Shown here piece after piece: positions 8,956 through 16,823 of a stretch of DNA of 64,000 nt. The stretch is from Methylocystis silviterrae. GTDB lineage: Bacteria > Pseudomonadota > Alphaproteobacteria > Rhizobiales > Beijerinckiaceae. The position numbers were made by a program, and so were the translations under genes. Positions within the stretch are counted from its first letter, which is position 1; each line of letters begins with the position of its first letter. The stretch spans positions 62,001-126,000 of the forward strand of contig NZ_JABVWW010000003.1 in the NCBI RefSeq assembly GCF_013350005.1, written 5' to 3'. Below the pieces are notes generated by a model. That model was not told the DNA's origin. It searched no databases and saw only the letters and a program-made list of their open reading frames with translations.

Positions 8956-9927
8956 CTAAGGCGCGCCGGATTTCGGCGCCTCTTGCGCGCCATGCTCATG
9001 GTCATGCTCATGCGCCTGCGGCGCCTGCTTGGCCTTTGGCCCAAGCGTTTTGGCGATGATCGGCTCTGTCGTCGAGGTCCAGTCCGGACCGGCGGCGACG
9101 ATCGGCGTCGGCGCGTCGCCGGGCGTGATGTGGACGAGCGAATAGCCGCGCTTTTTCAGTTCGCGCAGGAATTCGGGCAGCATCTGCGCGGTGATCGCCT
9201 GCGAATCATGGAAGAGCACGATTCCCTTGCGGTTCTTTTCAAGCCGCGACAGCACCAGATCGAGTTCGGCCTTGGGCGTCATATGCGACCAGTCCGACGC
9301 CCACAAATCCGAGCCGAAGATTGTGTAGCCGCGCGACGAGAGGTCGGCGACGAGCGCGGGCGTATCGGCGAAGCCGGGAAAGCGGAAGAAGGGCGCGGCC
9401 GCTGCGCCGAGCGCCTTATTCACGGCGTTGATCCCTTTGTCGATGTCGGCCTTGGCGGCGTCCTCGCTCATGAGCCTCAGGGTCTTGTCCGGGTGGCTGT
9501 AGGAATGGTGAGCGATGGTGTGGCCGTCCGCGGCGGCGCGCTTCACCAGAGCGGGCAGGCTTTCCGCATTCCGGCCGATCAGAAAGAAGGTCACGCGCGC
9601 GCATTCCTTGGCGAGCGCGTCGAGCACTTGCGGCGTGGGAGACGCCGGTCCGTCATCGAACGTCAAAACCACCTCATGATCGCGCAAATCGAGCGTGCGC
9701 GGGTAGCTTTGCAGGCCGACCGCCGTTCCCTTGGAGCGGTCGATTTCAACGACGCGCGACACGCCAAGCGCGTCGGGTCCGCAGGTCCGTTCCGCGGCGG
9801 CGGCGTCGGGCGGCGCGTTAAGAACGCCGGCGGCCGATAAAGACGCCAGCAGCATGAGCGTGAACCGCAGGAGGGGAGCGGCGACGGGCGCTTCAGATCT
9901 TTTCAGCAGTAGAAAAATGGCGGTCAT
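8956..9927 (-). CDS. Exported polysaccharide deacetylase (NodB homology domain)
   Basis: A carbohydrate esterase family 4 protein of about 323 residues that probably removes N-acetyl groups from an envelope or extracellular polysaccharide. NodB motifs are present: VLTFDDGPASPTP with the metal- and base-type Asp pair, the metal-binding HHSYSHPD, FFRFPGFADTP, and the closing IVLFHDS. The N-terminus holds a hydrophobic core (FTLMLLASLSAAGVL) ending near AAAA, consistent with a Sec signal peptide. I use the ATG at 9927; an in-frame ATG at 9978 would leave only 20 bases to the divergent mgtE. The last 30 residues are His/Glu-rich. The substrate is unknown. Confidence 0.88.
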   Translation of the reverse strand: MTAIFLLLKRSEAPVAAPLLRFTLMLLASLSAAGVLNAPPDAAAAERTCGPDALGVSRVVEIDRSKGTAVGLQSYPRTLDLRDHEVVLTFDDGPASPTPQVLDALAKECARVTFFLIGRNAESLPALVKRAAADGHTIAHHSYSHPDKTLRLMSEDAAKADIDKGINAVNKALGAAAAPFFRFPGFADTPALVADLSSRGYTIFGSDLWASDWSHMTPKAELDLVLSRLEKNRKGIVLFHDSQAITAQMLPEFLRELKKRGYSLVHITPGDAPTPIVAAGPDWTSTTEPIIAKTLGPKAKQAPQAHEHDHEHGAQEAPKSGAP

Positions 9928-9998
9928 GACGGCTTGCCGGTTTGATTTCTCGCGCCCCCGGGTTAAGAGCGCGACCATAATATAGCGCGGGACCGCCT

Positions 9999-11411
9999 AT
10001 GCCGCTCGATCATGAAGATACGGCGACTCCCGCCGAGGACTTCCGCGACGGCGGAGAGGCGTCTCTCAGCCGGGAATTCGTTCTGGACGTCGAAGGCGCG
10101 ATTGCGCTGGGCGACTCGGAGCGGATTCACGAACTCGTCGGCGACCTGCATGAGGCGGACCTTGGCGCTCTGCTGGAGCTCTTAAGCCACGAGGCGCGGC
10201 CCCGCCTTGTCGAGCTGATGGGCGCGGACTTCGATTTTACGGCCCTGATGGAGGTCGGCGAGGCGACCCGCGAGGAGATCCTCGACGAACTCCCGGTCGA
10301 GACCCTCATCGAGGGCGTGCGCGAACTCGAAAGCGACGACGCCGTCGCCATTCTCGAAGGTCTGGAACCGAAAGAACAGGCGGAGGTCCTCGACGCGCTC
10401 CCAGCGCAAGAGCGGATCGTTCTGCGCCGCTCCCTGGACTATCCCGAGGATTCCGCTGGTCGCCTGATGCAGACGACTTTTGTGGCCGCGCCCCCCTTCT
10501 GGACGGCGGGGCGCGTGCTCGATTTTTTTCGAGAGTGCGGCGAAGAGAATCTGCCCGAGAACTTCTTCGAAGTCTTCGTCGTCGATCCTGGCTACCGTCT
10601 GCTCGGAACCGTTTTCCTCGACGCTCTGGTGCGGGCCAAGCCAAGCGCGCGGCTCGACGAAATCATGCAGGAGGATCGGCGGCGGGTGAATGCGACCGAG
10701 GACGGCGCCGAGGCAGCGCGGCTCTTCGAGCGCTACAACCTCGTTTCCGTCCCGGTTGTCGATGGATCCGAACGGCTCGTCGGCGTTCTGACCATCGACG
10801 ACATCGTCGACGTCATTCAGGAGCAGGCATCGGACGAGATCCTGGCGCTTGGCGGCGTGAACCCCGAAGAAGAGCTGACCGACAATTTCTGGTGGATCGT
10901 TCGGAGCCGCTTCACCTGGCTTTTCATCTATATGCTTACCGTTTTCATCACCTCCTCCGTGCTCAAGAGCTTCCAGGCGCAGCTCGAACAGATGGTGGCG
11001 CTCGCGGTGCTCGGGCCGATCGTTGCGGGGCAGGGCGGAAGCTCCGCGACCCAGACCATGACGGTCGCGGTGCGGGCGCTCGCGACCAGGGAGCTCACCA
11101 GCGCCAACGCTCTTCGCATTATTTTCCGCGAATTGGCGATCGGCGCCGTCAATGGCGCGGCCTTCGGCCTGCTGACCGGGATCGTCGCCGCGACCTGGTT
11201 TCAAAATGTCGGCCTTGGACCGGTTATCGGTTTGGCGATGTTCACGAATCTGGTCGCCGGCGCGCTCGGTGGCGTTGTGGTGCCGCTCGTTTTCGACCGG
11301 CTGAAATTCGACCCCGCGGTCTCTTCGGGGCCCTTTGTGACCACGATCACCGACGTGGTCGGCTACAGCGCGTTCCTTACAATCGCCAGTTTGTGGTTCC
11401 ATCTGGGCTAA
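9999..11411 (+). CDS. mgtE: MgtE-type magnesium transporter
   Basis: A 470-residue protein with MgtE architecture. An acidic N-terminal helical domain (about 20-150, with repeated LLEL/ILEGLEP motifs) is followed by two CBS domains (about 150-275, including VPVVDGSERLVGVLTIDDIVDVI). The C-terminal half has about five transmembrane helices, with GPIVAGQGGSSATQTMT and FTNLVAGALGGVVVPL near the pore. In known MgtE, Mg2+ binding to the N and CBS domains closes the channel, so uptake is gated by internal magnesium. It is divergent from the deacetylase and followed after 53 bases by the GH25 gene. Selectivity for Mg2+ over Co2+ cannot be read from sequence. Confidence 0.93.
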   Translation: MPLDHEDTATPAEDFRDGGEASLSREFVLDVEGAIALGDSERIHELVGDLHEADLGALLELLSHEARPRLVELMGADFDFTALMEVGEATREEILDELPVETLIEGVRELESDDAVAILEGLEPKEQAEVLDALPAQERIVLRRSLDYPEDSAGRLMQTTFVAAPPFWTAGRVLDFFRECGEENLPENFFEVFVVDPGYRLLGTVFLDALVRAKPSARLDEIMQEDRRRVNATEDGAEAARLFERYNLVSVPVVDGSERLVGVLTIDDIVDVIQEQASDEILALGGVNPEEELTDNFWWIVRSRFTWLFIYMLTVFITSSVLKSFQAQLEQMVALAVLGPIVAGQGGSSATQTMTVAVRALATRELTSANALRIIFRELAIGAVNGAAFGLLTGIVAATWFQNVGLGPVIGLAMFTNLVAGALGGVVVPLVFDRLKFDPAVSSGPFVTTITDVVGYSAFLTIASLWFHLG

Positions 11412-11464
11412 GTCGCGTCGGCGCGTTTACGCTCCGTTACCGCCTGCGGGGATAATTTGGAGAA

Positions 11465-12469
11465 ATGCGCTCGTTGAAATGTTTTTCCCTGCTTTCCTCC
11501 GCCCTCGTGTGCGCTGCATTGGCGGCGACGCTCGCGGGCTGCGGCAGCTCCTATGATCCGAGCTTCTCGCGCCGGCCGCGGTTCCAGACCAGCGCGCCGC
11601 TGATCAATCCCAAGCGCGACCCGAGCTTTCTCGCCTACGCCGTGCCGGAGACCGATCTCCATAAATTCCCGGCGACGCGCAGCGGCGAATTCGCCGTCCA
11701 CGGCATCGACGTCTCGAAATATCAGGGCAACATCGACTGGGAGCAGGTCAAGGACTCGGGCGTCTCCTTCGCCTTCATCAAGGCCACGGAAGGCGGCGAC
11801 CGGGTCGACTCGAAATTCGCCTACAATTGGGCGGCGGCGAAGGCCGCCGGCGTGCCGCGCGGCGCCTATCACTTCGTGTATTGGTGCCGCCGGCCGCATG
11901 AAGAGATTGGCAATTTCGCCAGCGTCGTGCCAAATGAGCCCGACGCGCTGCCGCCGGTGCTCGATGTCGAGGCGACGCCGACCTCGGGAACCTGCAAACG
12001 CACGCTCTATCGCGAGGAAGTGCTGCGCGACATGAAGGACATGCTCACGCAGATGGAGCGCCATTACGGCAAGAAGCCGATCATCTATTCCTCGGTCGAC
12101 TTCTATCAGGCGATCCTGCACTCCGACGCTCTGTCCGAATATCCGATCTGGGTCCGCTCGACGAAATATCACCCGAAGGTGCGTTACGGCGACCGCAAAT
12201 GGACTTTTTGGCAGTATCGCTCGGACGGGCGCGTGCCGGGCATCACCGGCGCGGTGGACCAGAACACGTTCAACGGCTCAGCCGATCACTGGCGAAGCTG
12301 GCTTGCGTATCAGACCGGCCTGGCGGCGGCGCCGGTCGCCGCGCGGCCGGCCGACGATCGCGGCGGAAAGCAGCTCATCGAGGAAGATCCGGCGATGCTG
12401 TCGGGCGGCGAAAGAAACGCCTATGACAAGGCGGCGAGCGCTCCCGTCCCGCCGGCCGCCGTCCAATAG
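11465..12469 (+). CDS. Lipoprotein glycoside hydrolase family 25 (lysozyme-like muramidase)
   Basis: A 334-residue protein with a lipoprotein signal: basic N-terminus, hydrophobic core, and lipobox LAGC with Cys26 as the lipidation site. A GH25 domain covers roughly 80-285, with HGIDVSKYQGNIDW, FAFIKATEGG, the PPVLDVEAT segment carrying the catalytic acidic pair, IIYSS, and WTFWQYRSDGRVPGITGAVDQN at the end. GH25 enzymes cut the MurNAc-GlcNAc bond of peptidoglycan. A membrane-tethered version suggests envelope remodelling rather than phage lysis. The start follows GGAGAA. The last 50 residues are poorly conserved. Confidence 0.9.
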   Translation: MRSLKCFSLLSSALVCAALAATLAGCGSSYDPSFSRRPRFQTSAPLINPKRDPSFLAYAVPETDLHKFPATRSGEFAVHGIDVSKYQGNIDWEQVKDSGVSFAFIKATEGGDRVDSKFAYNWAAAKAAGVPRGAYHFVYWCRRPHEEIGNFASVVPNEPDALPPVLDVEATPTSGTCKRTLYREEVLRDMKDMLTQMERHYGKKPIIYSSVDFYQAILHSDALSEYPIWVRSTKYHPKVRYGDRKWTFWQYRSDGRVPGITGAVDQNTFNGSADHWRSWLAYQTGLAAAPVAARPADDRGGKQLIEEDPAMLSGGERNAYDKAASAPVPPAAVQ

Positions 12470-12609
12470 GCGGAAAGCCGCAGCGACCGATCGCCCTGGT
12501 AAAAGGCCGTCGCCGGGGTAGCCATGGGGCGAGATTTCGCGTATAGGCGCAACGCCAGTTTCCGCCGCGCGGCGCTCCCGCCCGCGGCCTTCGTTTAGAG
12601 AGAGAATAA

Positions 12610-12798
12610 ATGGCCGTTCCGAAAAGAAAAACCTCGCCGATGAAGCGGGGATTCCGTCGCTCCGCCGACGCCCTCAAGGCGCCGACCTATATCGAGGACA
12701 AGGATTCCGGCGAACTCCGCCGCCCGCATCACGTCGATCTCAAGTCTGGCATGTATCGCGGCCGTCAGGTGCTGAAGCCGAAATCCGTCGAGGAATAA
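12610..12798 (+). CDS. rpmF: 50S ribosomal protein L32
   Basis: A 62-residue L32 starting [20 protein letters not shown], the conserved opening of the family, with the alphaproteobacterial [14 protein letters not shown] end. There are no cysteines, so this is the zinc-independent form. The ATG follows an AGAGAGAGAA purine run. A strong terminator lies 24 bases past the stop. It stands alone between the GH25 gene and a foreign-looking gene. Confidence 0.97.
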   Translation: MAVPKRKTSPMKRGFRRSADALKAPTYIEDKDSGELRRPHHVDLKSGMYRGRQVLKPKSVEE

Positions 12799-12821
12799 CC
12801 GCTCCGACGTGTGAGGAAATG

Positions 12822-12848
12822 AAAGCGGGCCGCGAGGCTCGCTTTTTT
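12822..12848 (+). terminator. Rho-independent terminator of rpmF
   Basis: The stem AAAGCGGGCC (12822-12831) pairs with GGCTCGCTTT (12836-12845) through one G-U pair, with loop GCGA, and runs into six Ts. It sits shortly after the rpmF stop codon on the same strand. Confidence 0.9.
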
Positions 12849-12979
12849 GTTTTTGAACAGTCATAGGGGGTAGGATTTTATCATTTCCCGGCGGTCGGGG
12901 ATTGCTCCGGCCAGGCGAAGGTCTGGGCGTCTTCTGCAAAAGGCGTCCTTGCCGGGTGGATCCTGCGGAGGAAATACTC

Positions 12980-13741
12980 GTGAATAGCGTTGATATAGCT
13001 ATAGTAACTTTTTTTGCAACATTGCTTGCAGGTATATTTGGATTTTCTATTACTCTTCGTCTGAAAGAGAGCTGGCTTGATGGAATATCAAGGGATCAGT
13101 TCAAAGCCGTGAGAAACATGATTGCTTCACTGCTTGCAGTATGCCTCGGTTTCTTATTGGTAACGGCAAAAAACAATTTTGATAAGAAAGTTGACGAGGT
13201 GAGAACGCAGGCGTCTAAGGTTATTTTATTGCATCGCGTGTTGGATTTGTATGGCGATGAAGCCAACGAAGCGAGAACAAAAATAATAAACGCTTTGCAG
13301 GGTCAGATCAATCTATTGCAGGTCGCGAGCGGAAATTACATCGATCAAAAAGAGGCTTTTAAAAAAGCCAAGATCGATTCATTTCGCGAAGCGGTGCTCT
13401 CTTTAGAAGACAAAGATCAGAAAAAATCATGGGCGAAGACGGCCGCTCTCAGTTTAACGCAAGAAATTACCGGCATAAGATGGAAAATATATAGCGACTT
13501 GAACGCCAATATACCGCTGGAGGTGATCATATTCCTGATCGCTCTGCTCGTGACGGTTTTCTTTAATTTCGGCGTCATCTCGCACCATCACTGGACCGCG
13601 GCGCTTGGGCTTATCACGGCGTCCATATGCGTCTCCGGGGCAATTTTTCTGCTGGTGGAGCTCGATCGGCCATTCCAGGGGTTTTTCACAGTTCCAACCG
13701 ACCCTCTGAAATCTGCAGTCGATATTATTAAAACTGGCTAG
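12980..13741 (+). CDS. AT-rich integral membrane protein, DUF4239/bestrophin-like
   Basis: A 253-residue membrane protein with two N-terminal helices (IVTFFATLLAGIFGFSITL and MIASLLAVCLGFLLVTA), a charged middle of about 110 residues with KxNFDKKVDEVR, and two C-terminal helices (IIFLIALLVTVFFNFGVI and LITASICVSGAIFLLVEL). The topology and the C-terminal VELDRPFQGFFTV resemble DUF4239 (bestrophin-like) proteins; function is unknown. The GTG at 12980 is chosen because GGAGG lies 9 bases upstream; a frame open to 12902 gives an implausible Arg/Cys-rich extension. Base and codon use (many ATA, TTA, AAA, AAT) differ sharply from neighbouring genes, which points to recent transfer. Confidence 0.7.
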   Translation: MNSVDIAIVTFFATLLAGIFGFSITLRLKESWLDGISRDQFKAVRNMIASLLAVCLGFLLVTAKNNFDKKVDEVRTQASKVILLHRVLDLYGDEANEARTKIINALQGQINLLQVASGNYIDQKEAFKKAKIDSFREAVLSLEDKDQKKSWAKTAALSLTQEITGIRWKIYSDLNANIPLEVIIFLIALLVTVFFNFGVISHHHWTAALGLITASICVSGAIFLLVELDRPFQGFFTVPTDPLKSAVDIIKTG

Positions 13742-13806
13742 GTAAACAGAGGGCGGCCAGCAGAGCCGCGCCCTGCCCGTGGCCGGACAGATTTCGCCAG
13801 CGTTGA

Positions 13807-14592
13807 TCAGCGCCGCCGCTGGGCGGACGCGAGCAGCGGCAGCAACAGCGCACGCGGCGTCACCGCCGAGGTCCAAACGAACACGCGGTTGATCCAGCCG
13901 GGAACGATCACCCGCTTGCCGGCCATCAGACCCGCGTAGCCCTGACGCGCGACTTCCGCCGCCGGCAGCATCGCGGGCTTCATCGCACCCATCACACCCG
14001 AAAAATCCAAGCCGGCGCGCGACTGGAAGCCGGTCTGCACCGGACCGGGACACAGGCAGGCCACCTTCACACCCAGCGGCTTCAATTCCTGCGACAGCGC
14101 TTCGCTGAAGGAGCGCACATAGGCCTTGGTGGCGTAATAGACGGCAAAGCCCGGTCCCGGCATGAAGGCTGCGACCGAGGCGACGTTGAGGACGCCGCCC
14201 TTCGCCGCGACGATCGCCGGCAGAAAGCGCAAGGTCAGCGCGGTGAGCGCGCGCATGTTGAGATCGACGATCGCGAGCTGCTCGGCGGCGTCGAGCTCGA
14301 TGGCGCGGCCCAAGAGGCCAAATCCGGCGTTGTTGACCAGGAAGCGCGGCGTGAGGCCCGCCTCGCCCAGGAGTTCCGACAGCGTCTCAGCGGCGTCCTC
14401 AGTTGTAAGATCGAGTTCGATGGGGAGTGGGCGGACGGCGCCATTGGCGGCGATTTCGTCGGCCAGCGCCTCCAGCCGGTCGCCGCGACGGGCGACGAGC
14501 GCGAGCTCATGGCCGTTGGCGGCGAAGATGCGGGCAAGCGCCGCGCCGATGCCGTCGGACGCGCCGGTGATGACCACGACGGGGCGTGTCAC
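13807..14592 (-). CDS. Short-chain dehydrogenase/reductase
   Basis: A 261-residue classical SDR. It has the NAD(P)-binding motif TGASDGIG (residues 10-17), an Arg pair after the second strand (VARRGDR) suggesting NADPH preference, LDLTTED, the NNAG motif, and catalytic YYATK (Tyr and Lys). CPGPVQTGF is the usual segment after the active site. The C-terminus (VFVWTSAVTPRALLLPLLA) is hydrophobic, so membrane association is possible. The GTG start overlaps the upstream TerB-like stop (GTGA), so the two form an operon. The substrate is not predictable. Confidence 0.88.
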   Translation of the reverse strand: MTRPVVVITGASDGIGAALARIFAANGHELALVARRGDRLEALADEIAANGAVRPLPIELDLTTEDAAETLSELLGEAGLTPRFLVNNAGFGLLGRAIELDAAEQLAIVDLNMRALTALTLRFLPAIVAAKGGVLNVASVAAFMPGPGFAVYYATKAYVRSFSEALSQELKPLGVKVACLCPGPVQTGFQSRAGLDFSGVMGAMKPAMLPAAEVARQGYAGLMAGKRVIVPGWINRVFVWTSAVTPRALLLPLLASAQRRR

Positions 14593-15092
14593 TGGCCGCC
14601 ATCCTTGCTCGGCGACCAGGGGCCGGTTGGGGTCGGCGCGGCGGCGTCGCGGAACTCGCGGCGCAGCTCGACGCGCTCGCGCGTCGAAACGCCGAGCAAT
14701 TCGGCGACGCGCCAGACCACATTCTCCTCGAATTCGTGAACGGCGCCGTCGGCATGCGCCATGTCCCAGAGCATGCCGACGATCTGCCGGCGCCCGTCCT
14801 CATCGAGCCGGCGCTTCAGCACGCTCGTAAAGCGATAGAGGTCGACGGCGTCGCGCTCGCTCTCCTGCGCGGAGTCGATCAGTTCGGTCGCCGCGTCGCC
14901 TTCAAGGCCGAATCGCGCCTCAACGAGCTGACGAATGCGCGCTCTTTCCTTGTCGTCGAACTCGCCGTCGACCGAGGCGATATGGACGAGAAGCGCGGCG
15001 GCGGCGAGCTGATAGTCCGCGGCTTCAAAGGCCTTGGGCCGCTCGGCCTCGCCGGTGAGGTCGTTGATGAAGTTTTTGAGAGCTGAGAACAT
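14589..15092 (-). CDS. TerB-like helical protein
   Basis: A 167-residue all-helical protein resembling the TerB/DUF533 family. It contains two similar halves, each with an acidic loop: IASVDGEFDDKERARI (about residues 38-53) and MAHADGAVHEFEENVVWRVAELLG (about 110-133). The Asp-Gly-Glu/Ala-x-x-x-x-Glu pattern is the putative metal-binding signature of TerB. It is first in a two-gene operon with the SDR. TerB proteins are linked to tellurite resistance and membrane stress, but isolated copies like this one have no assigned role, and no other ter genes are present. Confidence 0.8.
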   Translation of the reverse strand: MFSALKNFINDLTGEAERPKAFEAADYQLAAAALLVHIASVDGEFDDKERARIRQLVEARFGLEGDAATELIDSAQESERDAVDLYRFTSVLKRRLDEDGRRQIVGMLWDMAHADGAVHEFEENVVWRVAELLGVSTRERVELRREFRDAAAPTPTGPWSPSKDGGQ

Positions 15093-15445
15093 GGGCGACG
15101 ACGCTAACGGGGCGGGAGCTGCGTTGCAAATCCGTATAGATCATGGGACGGGGGAAGGGTAGCGGCGGGGAGGGTAGCCGATCCGGCCAATCTGCTGCTT
15201 ATGACCCGTCTCGGCATTGCTCGTCGTTCAGTTCGCCACGGCGACGATAGATCGCGCGAACTCGCGCGTCGAGGAGCACAAATTTGTCGCCTTCCCTGAA
15301 CTTGACCGACCGCGGGAGCGAAGGCGTAATAGGCAAGAAGTTCACCATTCTCGACGATTACGGGACGCGCGCGGTCCAGCGATTGGTTTTAGGGATGTAG
15401 ACTTGGGCGGCTGATCGGCGTTTCGCCGCAAGTCGCGCGGGTTGA
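15093..15445 (-). pseudogene. Gene-poor region with a possible frameshifted gene remnant
   Basis: No intact gene. On the minus strand, two adjacent frames look protein-like and would join through a frameshift. One, around 15300-15390, reads RARPVIVENGELLAYYAFAP. The other, 15199-15290, reads SVKFREGDKFVLLDARVRAI and continues YRRRGELNDE to a stop at 15199. This could be the decayed end of a small gene at the edge of the accessory island. I cannot name the family, and chance is not excluded. Confidence 0.25.
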
Positions 15446-16777
15446 TCAATCAGCTGGCGAATGGCGCCGAGCGGGATCAGTCGAGGCGCCGGTCGTTGCT
15501 TTTCGGTATCCAGCATCCAACGGCGTACGGGGATCGTTCTCCATCAACTTGCATGCGACGTCCCCGAGCCGACGCGCAAAGCCTTCCAATGAGTATCTCT
15601 CTTCGTATAGCGCGCGCGTATCGCTCGCCACCGTATCGCTTCGTTCGCTCATGGCGCGACACTTGACCATGGCGGCGGCGAATTCACTGGCGTCATTCGC
15701 AATATAGACGTTGCGAAGCCGTGACGGATCGATCTCCATGCCCCTGAACGCCTTCGACGTCGCGATGACCGGAAGTCCGCTGGACAGAGCTTCCACGGTC
15801 TTGATTGAAAGGCCGTGCCCTTCTCTTGTTGGGAGGAGAATGAGAGCTGCGTCGGCGTAGGCGGCGTCTTTATCGGCTATCCTGCCGCGGAAAAGATTGC
15901 GATGTTTTTCATACAACGGCCTGTCACGCCTTTTCACGCCATCGGCGATGTCGCCAAAAATCGAAATCGACATTTCAGGAACATGCGGCACAATATATTT
16001 TAGAAACCATCGGACGCTGATGTAGTTGGCGGCGTTGTCGCCAGCGACAAAAATAGCCCGATCGCCATTGGGGGGGGCAGCCACGGGGGCTATCGACGGA
16101 TAGATCAGTTTGTGACGAGACTGAGGCAGCAGCTCGCCGAACGTCGCATACTCTTCCGAATTCAAGTGAATGCATAGGTCGGCGCGCTCGATCCATTCGA
16201 GTTCGATCGCGAGCATGCTGTTGTAGCGAACATGCGGCGGAATGCTAAACCCAGCGCGATTGCGTAGCTCGTACTGCCGAGCCTGAATGTCGTGAGTGTC
16301 TAGCACGACGGGAATGCGGCGCCTTTCACGCATTCTTTCGACGAAGGGCATTACGAAGAAATGGTTGGCGTGGATCAGGTCAATGGCGCCCGTATCGAGC
16401 GCTTCGGGCAGAGGCGCGCGCTTCACGAGCTCGACGAGCCAGGTTGCGTGGTCGCCATGGATCAAGGGCAACCAACCGTCCTTTAGGAGCGCTGTCTTGA
16501 AGAGGTCCGCGATCGTGGCGGACGATTCATATCTCTCGTCGGCCGCGAGGTCCCGACTATGCAACCTGTAGTTCTTCCAGCGCTCGCCATGGCCAATCGA
16601 GGGCGTGACATCGTCCATAAGCGCAACGGAGAGCACGCGCGCTCCAAGTTTCTTATAGGCCTTTATTTGGCTAGCGATGACCTGGTGCGTTCCGCAGGAA
16701 TGCCACGCAGGATGCACGACTGCGACGGTTTTTCCCGATAGCGCGGCGCGGCCCAAAGCTGATTGATGTATCGTCAT
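15446..16777 (-). CDS. Glycosyltransferase, GT4-like
   Basis: A 443-residue protein with the two-Rossmann-domain (GT-B) pattern of family 4 glycosyltransferases. The N-terminal half has KTVAVVHPAWHSCGTHQVIAS and later DLIHANHFFVMPF and VLDTHDIQARQYE. The C-terminal half has the nucleotide-sugar-binding stretch LLPTREGHGLSIKTVEAL followed by SSGLPVIATSKAFRGME, with the E-x7-E type acidic pair. It probably adds a sugar to a surface or exopolysaccharide. It lies 46 bases downstream of the histidine kinase stop on the same strand. A GTTTC-N5-GTTTC box at 16839-16853, inside the kinase 3' end, lies 62 bases upstream of its start. Confidence 0.82.
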   Translation of the reverse strand: MTIHQSALGRAALSGKTVAVVHPAWHSCGTHQVIASQIKAYKKLGARVLSVALMDDVTPSIGHGERWKNYRLHSRDLAADERYESSATIADLFKTALLKDGWLPLIHGDHATWLVELVKRAPLPEALDTGAIDLIHANHFFVMPFVERMRERRRIPVVLDTHDIQARQYELRNRAGFSIPPHVRYNSMLAIELEWIERADLCIHLNSEEYATFGELLPQSRHKLIYPSIAPVAAPPNGDRAIFVAGDNAANYISVRWFLKYIVPHVPEMSISIFGDIADGVKRRDRPLYEKHRNLFRGRIADKDAAYADAALILLPTREGHGLSIKTVEALSSGLPVIATSKAFRGMEIDPSRLRNVYIANDASEFAAAMVKCRAMSERSDTVASDTRALYEERYSLEGFARRLGDVACKLMENDPRTPLDAGYRKATTGASTDPARRHSPAD

Positions 16778-16823
16778 CCCGTTGACCCCTTTGGGTCCTC
16801 AAGGTCGGATTGCCTGGAGACAT

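Noticed and set aside
11465-12469. Phage endolysin (GH25) indicating a prophage
   Set aside because: It has a lipoprotein signal and no phage genes nearby; neighbours are housekeeping genes.
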